A DNA stretch of 51,443 nucleotides from Trichosphaerium sp. ATCC 40318 (taxonomy: Eukaryota > Discosea > Flabellinia > Trichosidae). Location of the stretch: positions 1 to 51,443 of the forward strand of contig JALMLS010000111.1 of the NCBI GenBank assembly GCA_038496445.1, written 5' to 3'. The position numbers and the translations under genes were made by a program. Every line of letters starts with the position of its first letter. The stretch's first letter is position 1. Below, in pieces: positions 11,587 through 23,577 of this stretch. The notes beneath the pieces are model-generated. The model saw nothing but the letters and a program-made list of their open reading frames with translations, was not told where the DNA came from and did not search any database.

Positions 11587-12450
11587 GAAGTCATTCACAA
11601 AGTGGGGAGATTTGGTATTTTTTCACTTTTTCAATCAGAGTAAAAAAAAATCAAACCCTCCTCGCATCTACTGCTGGCGATACTACAGCACTCCAAAAAC
11701 ATTTGTTGTATTTTTAAAAAACCTACACGTGCACACAGATGAGCTAAAATAGAAAAAAGCGTGGAATATTCAAGCCGTAAAAGCTTCTTTCTGTTTAGCA
11801 CAATGAAACGTGCATAAAACAAAAAAACTGTAAAGAATTCTGTAATAAAAAAGTGTACATACCTGACTTGTCTTTGTTTTAAATACCTCATTAGTGGTAC
11901 TACTCAGCGTAGTATTTGAAGTGTCATTTTTATAACGCTAAGAATTCCACAACAAAGAACGTGACCACAATAACGTGTTGTACATTTTTAGCGAACTCAC
12001 TAGTTTAACAAACCAAGCAAACACTAAGAAGGGCTTATTAATAAAATGGCACTTGTGCGATAGGTAGCCCGTGTATATATTGTAGTACATTTGAACAAAG
12101 GCAATTTGTATGTCTTGTAGTGGACTATTCCTTGACTCTGAACGAAGTACAGCGTGCTACGTTATCCAGATTGTACTAGGATCTTCATGTGATAGTATTC
12201 GATCTTCCATGTTCCTTCCACAACTCTCTGGTAAGGAAGAAAAACGGAACAGTTACGTTAAATCTCATTGGAATAATATGAGATTTTTCGCAATTCACAT
12301 TGTTTCACGCGTTCATAGCACCGTTAATAGTTTGGGTACACTTAAAAAATAACCTCTGAAAAAAGGATAGTGCCTAGTATTTGTGATGAAAACTTTTCAA
12401 TTTTCTCTCAAAGTCAACGCTGACTAATTTTTATAATTTTTCAAAACAAA
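11587..12450. other. Spacer, no convincing gene
   Basis: An 80-codon frame at 12110-12352 (+) has no recognisable features and is not supported. A TATA-like stretch (GTATATATTG) lies near 12071. Nothing else was recognised. Confidence 0.35.
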
Positions 12451-12941
12451 ATGAGTGAAACCACTAAAACACCTCCTGGTAAGCCAGGTACGTCATTTTC
12501 AAACCCATTCGAGCGGTAGTCAGTCAATCTAAAAGTTCGTTAACGATATTTTTAAGTCAAGAAAATCGGCGGCGGCGTGCGCGTACCTGAGCACAAAGAT
12601 CGCCCAGCGAAGTGCGTGTTTTGAGTTCTAACGGCATCACTATCAACGACTATACTGACGTCATCTAGGCCTGCAGCAGCTTCCACACCAACCTCCGCAG
12701 TTGTACAAGGTGCGTTTAGGAGTATGCCTATAACCGCTGACCTATTTTAAAGGACTTTCCCCTCAAGCGTCCCTTGCTGTTACTGCAAGCGCCAAGCAAC
12801 CAGAGGGTGTAGTCCCACCTTCAAACAAGTCCCTTGTTGATACCAAAGCTGTAAGCCGTCCTTTAGCAACCTTCACCCTCTAACCCCCAATAGGACCCTA
12901 ACTACCGCAAGCCAAACCCATCTGCGACGAAGTACGCCTAG
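12451..12941 (+). CDS. Small four-exon gene for a 70-aa Pro/Ser/Ala-rich protein
   Basis: I assembled this from four short exons: 12451-12487, 12677-12709, 12753-12850 and 12894-12941. The introns start GTACGT, GTGCGT and GTAAGC and end CTGCAG, TTAAAG and AATAG. All phases agree and the joined frame ends at TAG 12941. The protein begins MSETTKTPPGKPA, continues VVQGLSPQASLAV and ends YRKPNPSATKYA. It is hydrophilic, probably disordered, with no known domain. The local GC content of the exons is clearly above that of the surrounding DNA, which supports coding. The longest exon is only 98 nt, so ORF searches would miss it. Confidence 0.6.
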
Positions 12942-13879
12942 AAAAACATGCTTTTTAGTTTTCCTCCGTTAAAATTTAATTTGCGTTCATCGCTGTTTTA
13001 TCATTCTCTAAAACCCCACAATGCGTAAATACTACGTGTCACGTAAACAAAATTTTCTCCTCACACACTTCTTTCTAGAAGAGACAAAAACGCAAACCAT
13101 GCTAAGCGTGAGCACTACCGCGTCTTGCAGTAAATGCTAAGCATAGATTCATTGTCCCTAAGCATGTACTATGTATTGTAGTTCTATGTAACAGGGACTG
13201 AGCTCTATGGGAGCCTTTGTAAACGCGATGAGTGATGTAAGAAAAAATGGCTCAAAAAGACAAAATCAATCCAAAAAATTTGATCAATTCGAACCGGAGA
13301 AATCTTGGTTGTTTTTTGTATTTTGTTGGCCTTTAAAACAATAAAAAAGTATCACCATCATTAGTTCTGGTTCTGTACTATCTGTTTAGTACTTTTAATT
13401 CGCTACAAGAGCTGTTTAACGTCATTTATTAGTACTTTTCTATTGACGCCAGAAAAACATTCTAAACTTACGGACGTTACAAATGTGCGTCTGATTTATT
13501 CACTAAAATAAAATGGCCAGCTAACAGTTTTTTTTTGTAGATTGTAGCGTGAACTTTGTGGACTTTAGAGCACTGCTTGCCTGGTAAAAAAACCGTCATA
13601 AGTATTGACATTCAAACGAAAAGGTGTACAAGTTCGTTACTTGCTTGGTGGTACCACATTTGCTTGATCACGCAACAAACCGCGTCAATGGCACTATATA
13701 GCGTATTTACACGCCGTTGAAGTAAGATTAAACATATTTAACCCTAAATTAACGTTACGATTCTATTTCTCGTTTTACATTAGTTTTTCATGTTATTTAC
13801 AACCTCAAAACGCTATTTTACGGCATATCATGCTTAACAGTTTTGTACATATCTACAAATCACTTATTGTCGCTTAAAG
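12942..13879. other. Spacer, no gene seen
   Basis: AT-rich DNA upstream of the nuclease gene at 13880. I could not assemble exons on either strand. Confidence 0.35.
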
Positions 13880-16800
13880 ATGGCAGTAAGACGATTACAG
13901 CCGCAAAAACGCCTCAGCAAAGCACATTGGGATGATTCTGTTAACCGAAAGGTTGCTATTGATTGTATTGCGTCTAGACAGAAAGTTCACGTAATGGATG
14001 ACTGGTATACAGTTCACAGAGACGATTTTGAGCAAGCTGAAAAAGGATTATTGTCGCGGTTAGTTTTCTTGATTTTGTGGCGTTATTCTAATAGTTTTAG
14101 ATATGGGACAGTATTCAAGTGCTTACAGGGTGAGTATCCAGATTATAAATGGGATAGTTGGTACTTTGGGTTGGCGTGACTTTGTTTTATTTACACATCT
14201 TGATTCAGTTTTGTTTAATTTTTTGTTCTTTTCAGATACACCTCTGCCACTCCGTATGAGAAGTATATTATGCAATGCGATGCTATTGAAGAAGTAGCCA
14301 GGAAGTATTATATCATGGATATTGATGATTGGTATAATGTATCATCGCTGGAAAGTGAAGAAAGACTAAGTTCGATCATACGAACAAGGTATTTTTTTTT
14401 GAGCTCTTCCGTCGTTTCAGTTTTCTCTTCTGACGAGAACACTACAGTTACCGAGATTCATTACCTTTGTTACTAGTGGATACATATCCTAATCATAAGT
14501 GGCAAATATGGCGACTAAGGTAAGCGTGGAGTCTCAAAATCAATACATTTTATGTTTTTTTTAACCATCTTTAACAGGTCTGTTCCTGCTGGCTATTGGC
14601 GTAGTTTGGATAATCAAAAGGCTGCTATTCAAATAATAGCTGAGGAGATAGGTATTAAAACTCTTGACTCATGGTATCCGGCAAATGTAACTGATATTTC
14701 GCCTTACACAGCTGGCCTTCTTAATGGGTATTTTGTTTTTTGATCAAAAGTTTGTTTGCCATTGTTTATACGTATGTTAGATACGCTTCATCACTTGCTC
14801 AATGTGTTGTCACACTATTCCCAGAATTTAAGTGGAAAGTATGGCTATTCAAGTGCGTACATTGACTTCTGTTTGAAATACGAAGAGCTAAGAAATTTCT
14901 AGTTCGGCACCAATTGGGTTTTGGGACTCTTTGGATAATCAACGTAAAGCCCTTGATCATATGGCAAGTGTATTAAATGTAAAACATTTGGATGATTGGT
15001 ATCCTGTATCATCACAAGAAATACAGTGCCTTGAGGGTTATGGCGCATTCAGAATGTACCACATCATTTTTTTCTTTCTTTTTTTTTGAACGATTGTTTT
15101 CTTAATTCTTTCTTATTATCCCCTAGATATAACTGCTCTATATCGACCACTTTAAAGACTCTATATCCAAAACACAATTGGGAGATATGGAAATTCAAGT
15201 AAGACAAAGTAACAATACTGTTGTTGTTCATGCTTATTTACTGGCTTTTTTATAAAGGTCTTTGCCAAAGCAGTATTGGAAGCAAAAAGATTCTCAAAGA
15301 ACCGCCTTTGACCGTCTTGCAGTACAACTTGGCTTATCTAGAATTGAAGATTGGTCTGCTTTTATTACTGGAAAGGAAACTAAATCTATTAAAGAATCAG
15401 CTTTAGAACCAGAAGTTACTGAGGAGCCAAAAGAGTACGACCATAAAACCTTATTAAAAAACCCAACCATCGCCCTCTTACCATCAATAACTTGCTATAA
15501 TTTACCTTTTTACATTTATTAAAAACTTGTTTTTCATGCAGCGATGGTAAACTGTCAAAGTGGGTTGTGGTCTTCATGTCATGACAAAACTTTTTGACTC
15601 ACGTGAAAAAAAATAGGATTAGTTTGAAGAAACAACGTTATAAGTTCAATAAAGTGGGCAAGAGACTGGGTATAAAGGTATTAGATGATTGGTATAAAGT
15701 CAAGAAGTATCAAGTATCCAATCAAAAGACACGTGCTGTTCTGTACGTGAAAAAATCGAATACATCCTTTTTTCTAAGTTTATGCTCTTTTCGGGTTTGT
15801 TGCTTATTGCTTTCTTTGTAGGAATATGTATAATGGTTCTATACCTGGAGCTATATCTAGGATATATCCAGAGCATGACTGGAACAGAGAGAGATGGAAT
15901 AATCCTTTCTGGTCTCAGAAAAAAAATCAAACTTCCTTTCTTACTAAAATTAAAAACGCACTTAGTATTACGAGCCCAGACATGTGGTCCGTGTTATTCC
16001 TCCCTATGTGCCTTTTTAAAGATTCCTCATTAATGATATAATAGGTATCGTGTATCTACAGTAGAATTAATCAAAATGGGAGGACATGGCTTGATGAGAT
16101 ACTGGCCTTATACTCTACAAAACTTGGAACCAAACTTTTCGTGGGCTTGGTCAAAATTTTCTAAAATGACAAAACAGAGTCATCAGCTGTACCTTTCTTT
16201 TCTCTATTTACTTCTTTTACATTCTCGAGTATATCAAAAATAGTCGTAGATACTCAATCTTGTTAAAAGATTGTCGTGCAATGACCTGCTTTGATTTAAA
16301 GGAACATGTCTTTTCTTTTTTTTTTGTCCTCTTTGGATTTTCTTTAATAAATCATTAGGGCGTTACTGCAATGTATCGAATCTATTTTTCCACATAAAGT
16401 TGTCCTCGAAGAACAAATTATTGCATTACAGCTAAGGCGAGGCAGTTTAACGGTAGATATTTATGTTCCTGAACATAACCTTGCATTTGAATATCAAGGT
16501 AAAAAAAACAAAGAAACAAAACAAAGCTCAACACTTTTTGGCTTACATGCTAATTTCACAGGACAACAGCATTACGATGATGTATATAAATGGAATGTTT
16601 CTTCCATACAAACAATTCGTGATAGTGAAAAGAAACAACACTGTGAAGAAGCTGGTAAGAAAAAAAAAGTGTTCTTATTGAAATGTTTTATCTTTTTCGA
16701 AGAAAAAACCGTCTCCCTCACTTACATTATTTAACTTTTGTCTTTGTTTTCACGTATTATATATCACATAGCTATGCGCAACATTTTAAAAGCTAGCCAA

Positions 16801-17130
16801 CAAAATATCACGTTTTTTTAAACACCCCTTCGCATTTGCTTTTGAACTTTTTTTTCTTCTTGCTTATCTTCTGTTCAAGGTATATGTCTTGTAGCTATAC
16901 CTTACTGGTGGAAAAAAGGGGATGCAGATTCTATTATTGCTACTATTAATCACTATAAACCGGAATTGAACTTCAAAGTTAAAGAAGGTGTTGAGCCACT
17001 TATTGAAGTACCTCAATCTCTGACTAGTAAGTTGTCTATTTTTTTTTTTGCGCTCTTTTTTGTCTAAAACGTATTCCTAGATAGCAAACTTATGGCACCT
17101 GCCCAATTGGTTCAGACAAGATTATTGTAA
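13880..17130 (+). CDS. DDWY-repeat protein with C-terminal PD-(D/E)XK-type nuclease domain
   Basis: This gene has about 15 exons. The N-terminal two thirds is a series of about seven units, each spread over two exons: a first half like YWxSxxNQKAAxxxIAxxxGIKxLDDWYxV and a second half like YPEHxWxxW. Clear units have VMDDWYTV (exon 1), MDIDDWYNV, TLDSWYPA, HLDDWYPV, RIEDWSAF, VLDDWYKV and DMWYRV. The last exons encode a nuclease fold: GSLTVDIYVPEHNLAFEYQ joined to GQQHYDDVYKWN, then DSEKKQHCEEAG and ICLVAIPYWW. D-x(12)-E-Y-Q fits the PD-(D/E)XK pattern with Gln in place of Lys, as in the eukaryotic DUF family where DDWY repeats precede this domain (known in arbuscular fungi and protists). The final exon ends SKLMAPAQLVQTRLL at TAA 17130. 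Substrate and role are unknown; the repeats may bind nucleic acid. Confidence 0.8.
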
Positions 17131-17580
17131 CATAACACATCAAAAAACACAATTTTTAGTAAAGTTAACACTTCCAGCTATGCCTGAATTGCCGTCTGTC
17201 AGTAAAACAAACAAGTTGACATCGTTTTAATTTATATTGTTGCCTAACAAATTTGCTTTATTTTTTGCCCTTATGTTTCACTGCTTAGCTATCTGCCATA
17301 GGAACCTCTATTGTTACAAGAAGCATACTATTGTATTAATTCCGAACAGCAAACAGTTTTTGCAAGCTTATGTTGCAACAGCACAAACATAAATCATTGT
17401 TTATCTTTCTCCATTTACACCTGCTCTACTTTGATACCCATCTGTCACAGTAATATAGGCATTAATACCACAATCAATATGTATACTCTAAACCTTGTAA
17501 GAGTTGTGCCATTTCTGCAATTTTCAAGTCAAACAGCTGTAGGTAAAACAAACTTAATATTTGTGAAGTAAGATGATTTA
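17131..17580. other. Spacer between convergent genes
   Basis: It lies between the stop of the nuclease gene (17130, +) and the stop of the glycoside-hydrolase-like gene (17581, -). The 86-codon frame at 17311-17571 (+) has no family resemblance and no upstream promoter context; I do not call it. Confidence 0.4.
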
Positions 17581-19482
17581 TTACATGTCTTCTATTTGAG
17601 CACATGATTTTGAGCCGGTAAAAGTCCCATCTGACCAATGAATGCATGGGACAGCTTCTTCTGTTTTTGTATTTAATTGAAAAGTCACGTGAGTCCCTGA
17701 CTTAAAACTTCTAGAAAAAGTTACAATATCACCATCTGTTACTTTTTTAGCATCTCCAAGTGGTTCTCCTAGAGGTTTGGAATACTCTGGACGCCAAACA
17801 TTCCAAGCTATAATAAAAATTAACAGCAGCTGTGAAACTTCAAACTAAAGCCTAGATGGAGACGTAGACCTTCAAGCCCAACGCAACAACAGAAAATGGT
17901 ATCAAGAAAAAAGTTTATCTTCAGTTTCGTACCTGTTTTATCTGTCCAACCGCTCGAACAAGCATAGTATGAATACTTTCCTGCACCTACAAGGAATGCA
18001 GCAAGTGTTTTGTTGTAGTTATCGGAACTACAAGGTTCACCATGAACCTCAGCAACACGAGGAACACTTCCTTCGTTTTGTAAAAGCTCGATATCCTAAT
18101 TATTTTTAACAACATATTATGAGCCTTATCACTGGTTTTATGGAATACTCATAACTCAGATACTATTAACAAAGCTCATTGAGCTCAATGAGAATATCAT
18201 CAAACAAAAAAAAAACACTTTGCGTACGCTTAGCCATGATCTCGTCGTATCAAAATCCTTAGCACCGAAATTTTCAAACATTCTGCCTGTTATACCTGTC
18301 CAATCTTGGTTGTTGGAGATAAGTACAGAATCTTCCCCAAGCGCTGCTTGGGCTTCTTGTAGGAGTTTAGCATGTCCGTCCAACCAAGCAGCTTCTTTTT
18401 CTTCTGCGACGTTACTAAATGATTCTAAACAAAATAGTCACTAAATACTAGTTTCTGATGATCAACAATAAGCAAAGAGCACGACAGGTTTGTTCCGCAG
18501 CCACTTGAAGTACGAGTCGAGCACTGCCCTTTCAATCGAATACCCTGAGGAATATTTCGAGTTTGTGATGGCACGAAGGGGTGGTGTTGGAGACAAAAAA
18601 AAATTCAAAAAAAAAAAGTTCAGGTTGAAATGTTTTTTTTTTTTCCTTTTCTCCGCCACGTACGGTTGTTACCGCGATCTGCAAATACACCGTCAATGTA
18701 ACCTGATGCTGTAGCGTTTTTAATTACATTCACCCATAACGTTCTTATTGTTTGTTAAGTTAGAGAGCAGGAAAGAATTGAGAACGTTACCTCATTTCAG
18801 CTTGTGACTAAAAACGAAATAAGTGTGAAACAAAATCACGTGATATTGAATGCTAGGTAACGTACCAAATCAAAAACTCCCTGATTACGTATTTTGACAA
18901 GATTGCCATTTTTATCGTGAAGTAGTAGACTCTCGTGCTAAAAAAAAGAAAAGTTAGTTGTTTTTTGGTTTGTTTTTTTTGTTTGCTTTTAAGCGTACTT
19001 GTTGGAGGTATGTATGTAAGTCGTACATATCCCAGTCCATCACAGAGTTAAGGTAAAACAATACCTTCACTGATGACTTCTTCATTTTAATTTGCTTTGC
19101 AGCAGCGACGATTTTCTCTTGGTGGAAGACACTTAGTAAAAAGTAATTGAAAAAAAAAAAAGTTAGTTGTGCTTTTTTTTTTCCAACGAACTTTCGGCCC
19201 CTTCATTTGCTGGTGGGTAATTTTGTGCCGTGTACTTTTCAAACGTAACCAAAGGAAAGCGCCTAACACGTGAATTAGACAGAAAATCAACGTGACTTTT
19301 CAGTACGTTATAAAATCTACTTCAGACTCAGGCATTGGCCCTGTTTCGTTTGCTGCATGGTAAAACACAGGGAGAGTGTCCCAACTGAAGTCAGGAAAGC
19401 TGTCTATCTTCTGTACTTCCCCAAAGCATAACCAAACAGAAAAAAGGACTTGAAGGACCAAGATATGTCGAAAAACGATCAT
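17581..19482 (-). CDS. Secreted TIM-barrel glycoside-hydrolase-like protein
   Basis: The start at 19482 gives a clear signal peptide (MIVFRHILVLQVLFSVWLCF). The mature chain assembled from about seven exons contains FSWDTLPVFYHAANETGPMP, KVLFYLNSVMDWDMYDLH, HDKNGNLVKIRNQGVFDLS, NATASGYIDGVFADRGNN, DGHAKLLQEAQAALGEDSVL, LISNNQDWTG, EVHGEPCSSDNYNKTLAAFL, GAGKYSYYACSSGW and finally WNVWRPEYSKPLGEPLGDAK. The order of these motifs (beta-strand FYLNS, then SGYIDGVFADR, ISNN, GAGKYSYY, KPLGEPLG) matches a family of putative eukaryotic glycoside hydrolases with a TIM barrel. The Asp in YIDGVFAD is a candidate catalytic residue. A Cys pair near the C-terminus fits secretion. The enzyme substrate is not known. 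It is convergent with the nuclease gene and divergent from VWA copy 2. Confidence 0.75.
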
Positions 19483-20096
19483 TGAAGGCAAAAAACGTGT
19501 AACTCTTTGAAACGTTTTGAGTTTTTGCGCTTTTTTTGAAGTCGTCACGAGTCCAAGCAAAAAAAGAAATCGACGCTAATGTACTACACTTAAAGGTATG
19601 TTATGGTACTTTATATAAATGATGTTAAAAGCCGCGAAGTTCGTCACTGATCTTTATTTTTTGACATACAAAAATGGCATAGTTTTGCTAGTCCAGCGAC
19701 TGGTATTTGTATATAAACCCACTCGATACACTAATCGTTCAAGTTCTTCCAGTACTTCCACTACTTCCTTGTCCAAAACAGGCCGTTCATGGAACACTTC
19801 TTTCACGTGAAGAATTTATCAGTTGTAGGGGATTCTTACCTTCCATCATATTCTATGTAGAGTAATAATAATCTTGAGGGTGACCCTTGTTCGAGATGAC
19901 TAAAAAACAGTAAACAAAGAGATTCTCTGAACTATTTTTCAAATAGCTAGTTTAACTGAGCGTTGACGGGTTTATGAATAGTACCTGTGTACGCCGTTGT
20001 ATACGTTGCTTTTGCTGACGTCTTTTGGTTAAGTTTGTTGCCGGATAAGCCTTGTAACGTTAAACAAACACAGTTTTATTGTTTAAACAACGCGTC
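19483..20096. promoter_or_regulatory. Divergent intergenic region between the secreted-hydrolase gene (-) and VWA copy 2 (+)
   Basis: This 614 bp region lies between two opposite start codons. A TATA-like TTTATATAAATG is at about 19609-19620, and a CACGTG palindrome occurs near 19803. The 63-codon frame at 19619-19810 is Ser/Thr low-complexity and I do not treat it as a gene. Confidence 0.4.
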
Positions 20097-22308
20097 ATGG
20101 GTGGAGCTATAAGTACAGGTGCAAAAGGAACGGCAGCGTTCGGTAGTTATGTAGATAGAAACATGTTACCACCAGAATCAAGTATTACATATGAAGGGAT
20201 GCTTTATAAGCATAAATTCAACGTTGGAGAGCAAGAAAAAGAAAAATACTTCTCACCTCGCTATTTCAAAAGTAAATCAAAGAATCCTATTACAGGTACG
20301 TTAACCTATAAGAATTCAGTACAAAAACAAAATATTAAACAGTTCTGTGTAAAACAAAAATAGATTTCGGCTTAAACTTAACCATCTCATTAAGTCGGTG
20401 TTTTTGCTTTCTTCTTTTGATCTTGCTTGATCCAAGTCGAAGATGTCTTCTTCTTTCTTTCTCTTTGTTTCTTTTCCCTTTTACTAAGATATTGTATAAA
20501 AAGGCGATATTGAAAGACACGTGTGTATTGGTATGTCAGGAAAACTTGATGGAAAAGGATTGTATGAGCATAATGAAAGGTTACCTTTGAACACTGTTAT
20601 TGTCATGGATATCTCAGGATCTATGGGTAGTCGCATGGGAGATAAAGAAAAAAATTGTGTACGCTTAGATCAACTTATCCTCCAGCGACAAGAGCTGTGC
20701 GGCTGAGACATTTCTGAAGATTTCCAACCTAACATTTCTTTATACAAAGATTTGACTCTGTTTTTTTTTAGATGGCAGTAGCTAAAGAAAGTATGCTTGG
20801 TATGCTAAGTAATATACGTGATGATGACTGTTTGGGTATCGTTCTATTTGATACAACTACTGAGAATCTATTACCACTCACACGTTGGTCTGATGTTGAT
20901 AAAGATGCTCTCAAACAGAGAATAGAAAAAGTACAACCACGAGGTGGAACAAATCTTGAAAAAGGTACTCATTATCTTGACACTTTACGATTCTAAACAA
21001 CCTCGTATGATAGGCTATAAGGCAGGAAAGATCATGCTTGAAGATGCATTGAAAGATGTGAAAGAGAAGAGAGAACACAGAATGTTCTTCTTCACTGACA
21101 TGCAAATCAATGCTGTACGACTTTCACCAAAAGGCATTTGAAGTGTCGGCTAATCTTTTACGTAGGGAGCCTTTGCAAAGGATCTTCAACCTTCTTTTGA
21201 AGCAATGGCAAACAAGAAAATATACACCACGTTTGTTGGTATTGGTGCACAGTTTGATACTTCAGCAGTATCGATCATAACAGATACAAGAGGTTGTAAC
21301 TATTTCACTGTTAAAACACCAAAAGAATTCAATGATCTGTTGGTTACAGACTTTGATTATATTACAACCATCGATTGTTATAATATCAAAATAGAGTTTA
21401 AAGCACAAGGTCATAATGTCAAGCGTGTTTATGGATCTCCAGGTACGTAACTAATTTGAGTCAAAGTCAATCTATTGTCGTTTGTTGAGATGTGTCATTT
21501 ACTCTTTACCTAAGGTTGTGAACAGCCGCAAGAAGGTGTCTTGTGCCAGATAAAGAGTACTTGTCCCTCAATAATGGATGACAAGGGTCGTACTAAAGGG
21601 TCAGTGATACTCGTGAAAATGGATGAGCCTGAGGATGACGCTTCAAGCAACTATTCTTTTGAGTACGTTTAAGAACTTTAGATTTAACAATCATCTGATG
21701 CTTTACCCTTAGTACATCATATGAAACACGTCAAGATGATAAAGTAGCCTTTACTGATAAATTAGAGTTTACTCAAGATAATGTATGGGGAACAACAAAA
21801 CTGTTTAACAAGTCACGTGTACTTACAATTTTTTTTTTTTTTTCAGGAAGAAGAAGATTATTTCGAAAACAATTGTATTCGTAAAGCTGTTCTACTCATA
21901 CGCTATGTTGAATTTATAAAAGACCTATTGACCTCAGGTGCTGAGTCAATTGAAGGTATGTACTTTTAGACATTAACAGTTCAATGGAAACAGCTACTGA
22001 CTGATGTTTGTAGATGTTTGGATTGAAAAGATGGAAAAATTCAAGAAATACTATGATTCTGAAGTACGTCATTTGTTTGAAACCAAAAACACGTTTTGTA
22101 ACATGTGCCACTTATTATTTAATACGCTTTATTGTGTAATGTGTGCGCAAGTTAATTTGTTTTTTAGATTGATGCATTGTCCTCTTCTGATGAAGAAGAT
22201 CTCACTTCAGAACTTGAACTCTTTGAAAAGCTTCAAACTATTGTAAAGAAAGCAGTCGAGGCCCAACAAGAAAAAGATGCCGCCAAAACCAACGAAGAAG
22301 AGCAATAA
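20097..22308 (+). CDS. VWA-domain protein, copy 2
   Basis: Start ATG 20097 gives MGGAISTGAKG: Gly2 and Ser6 keep the myristoylation context, but the Cys3 of copy 1 is gone. Exon 1 ends NPIT at 20295. The next exon begins at 20504 with GDIERHVCIGMSGKLDGKG and includes the MIDAS DISGSMGSRMGDKEKN. After an unresolved stretch (20640-20770, TGA in the open frame) the exon MAVAKESMLGMLSNIRDDD leads through GTNLEKGYKAGKIMLEDALK, MFFFTDMQINAGAFAKDL, ANKKIYTTFVGIGAQFDTS, ASSNYSFE, EEEDYFENNCIRKAVLLIR and DVWIEKMEKFKKYYDSE, to an acidic tail ending KDAAKTNEEEQ at TAA 22308. Introns and exons are nearly identical to copy 1, so the duplication is recent. The function beyond VWA ligand binding is unknown. 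Confidence 0.78.
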
Positions 22309-22329
22309 GTTAATAAAAATGAGAAATTG

Positions 22330-22618
22330 TTAAGAGATTTTAGCCCTAAGAAACCTATTTTCAGCGTGAAGCAGTACGTCTCCGTCATCAGAAATAATAC
22401 GATTATTGTTCAATGTAAATCCAGTGAAAGTACCAATCATCACATGCGATAAAACCACCTTGTACTTGAAGGTTAGGTAGAAAAGTCTTGTTCCCTACAT
22501 TCTGTACAATAATCTACAAATGCATTCAAGGTGACGGTGCTGTAGGTACTTTGGCATCATGAGAAAAGATCTTTGAGTGTTGAACAACAATTTTTTTTAC
22601 TGAACTTTTTGATAACAT
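22330..22618 (-). CDS. Small hypothetical protein or 3' exons of the MoaD-like gene
   Basis: Three exons can be joined: MLSKSSVKKIVVQHSKIF..SHDAK, then IIVQNVGNKTFLPNLQVQGG to ACDDW, then FLRAKIS and stop at 22330. The introns are GTACCTACAG...TTGTAG and GTACTTTCAC...AATAG. I do not recognise the domain. It lies 22 bp from the stop of the convergent VWA copy 2. An upstream continuation (LKNSKVTKEPTLP) suggests it could be the tail of the MoaD-like gene just upstream, but I found no frame-preserving join. Confidence 0.4.
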
Positions 22619-22653
22619 AGGCAATGTCGGTTCCTTTGTAACTTTACTGTTTT

Positions 22654-23100
22654 TCAACCTACAGACACTACATCATTTTGTTTAATAGTTTTAGAACTAT
22701 TTTCAAAATCATTGTTAATAGATACACGTGCAGTTTCAAGTATTTTGGATAGTTTTGGATAACGTTCAGCTAGTATCTCTTTAAACTTGATAGCAGTTAC
22801 CTAAAAACAAGGGTGAACACTGTTTGTTAGTTAGATGTCATTGTCTTACATCACGTGGGACTTCTATGTCTAATTCTTCCTTACCAATAGCTTCCTTGGC
22901 TTCATTATGGAATAAACAGCGTACTCTTATCTTCTAGAACGCAACTGTTAGTTAAATATTCTGTTTAAAGGTGAAAGTACCCCGTGAGTGGTGTATTCTT
23001 TTTGTACGCCATGTAGCTTTGTTCCTACCTTTCCAGAAGTAAAATGCATCATATGCTTCAAATATTGGTTAGTATGGTAACTTGTTGGTGTAGGTACCAT
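22654..23100 (-). CDS. MoaD/MOCS2A-like beta-grasp protein (no C-terminal Gly-Gly seen)
   Basis: Exon 1 starts at ATG 23100 (MVPTPTSYHTNQYLKHMM..TSGK). A GTAGGAAC...CTAG intron in phase 0 leads to KIRVRCLFHNEAKEAIGKEE, then LDIEVPRD, and after a second intron VTAIKFKEILAERYPKLSKI to ARVSINNDFENSSKTIKQND and VVSVG, stop at 22654. Strand order, the IEVP motif, the RYPxL helix and the QNDVVSV end match the molybdopterin-synthase small subunit / ThiS fold. In the family this protein carries a thiocarboxylate on a C-terminal Gly-Gly. Here the frame stops before the usual PPxSGG tail, so sulfur-carrier activity is doubtful. The start is uncertain because residues before KIRVR are not part of the fold. 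Confidence 0.55.
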
Positions 23101-23577
23101 GTTGGGTGGTTGTTACTGTAAAGATAGTACTTAAAAAGTACTTAAGTACTACATTTAATAAAAAGTAATTTTCGTTTGGTTTTTTTGGGCAATCAGATGG
23201 TGTACAGTCAATATCTGGGCTCCTGCAAACGATCTTCTGTTATCTTATAATGTCAAAAATCGATAGTGTTCAGTGCCTTCAAATCTTTGATGTACAAGAA
23301 CATAATCTCTACGTATGAAGACAAAAAAATTCTAAGTCAAAACGGTGTATAGGTTACAGTTGCAGGACAGCGTGGACTTCGATGACTACTTGTATTAGCA
23401 TGCACGTATTGTGTAATACATTGAATCTCTTTAACCTAGCCTTTAAGGATGGGTGTGGTACCACACGTGACAATTGATTTTTTTTTGTCTAGAAAAATCA
23501 CTAGATAATTGTAGTCAATTGTATTCATTGGCTAGTTTTCCCTGAAATAAAAAGCACGTGAAAAGTACGAAGTCACC
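23101..23577. other. Spacer between divergent genes
   Basis: It lies between the MoaD-like start (-) and the F-box/LRR start (+). It contains AGTACTTAAAAAGTACTTAA, a small palindromic run near 23130, and two CACGTG sites (about 23464 and 23556). No coding is seen. Confidence 0.4.

Noticed and set aside
12110-12352. 80-codon frame
   Set aside because: No family resemblance, no matching splice sites and composition like random DNA.
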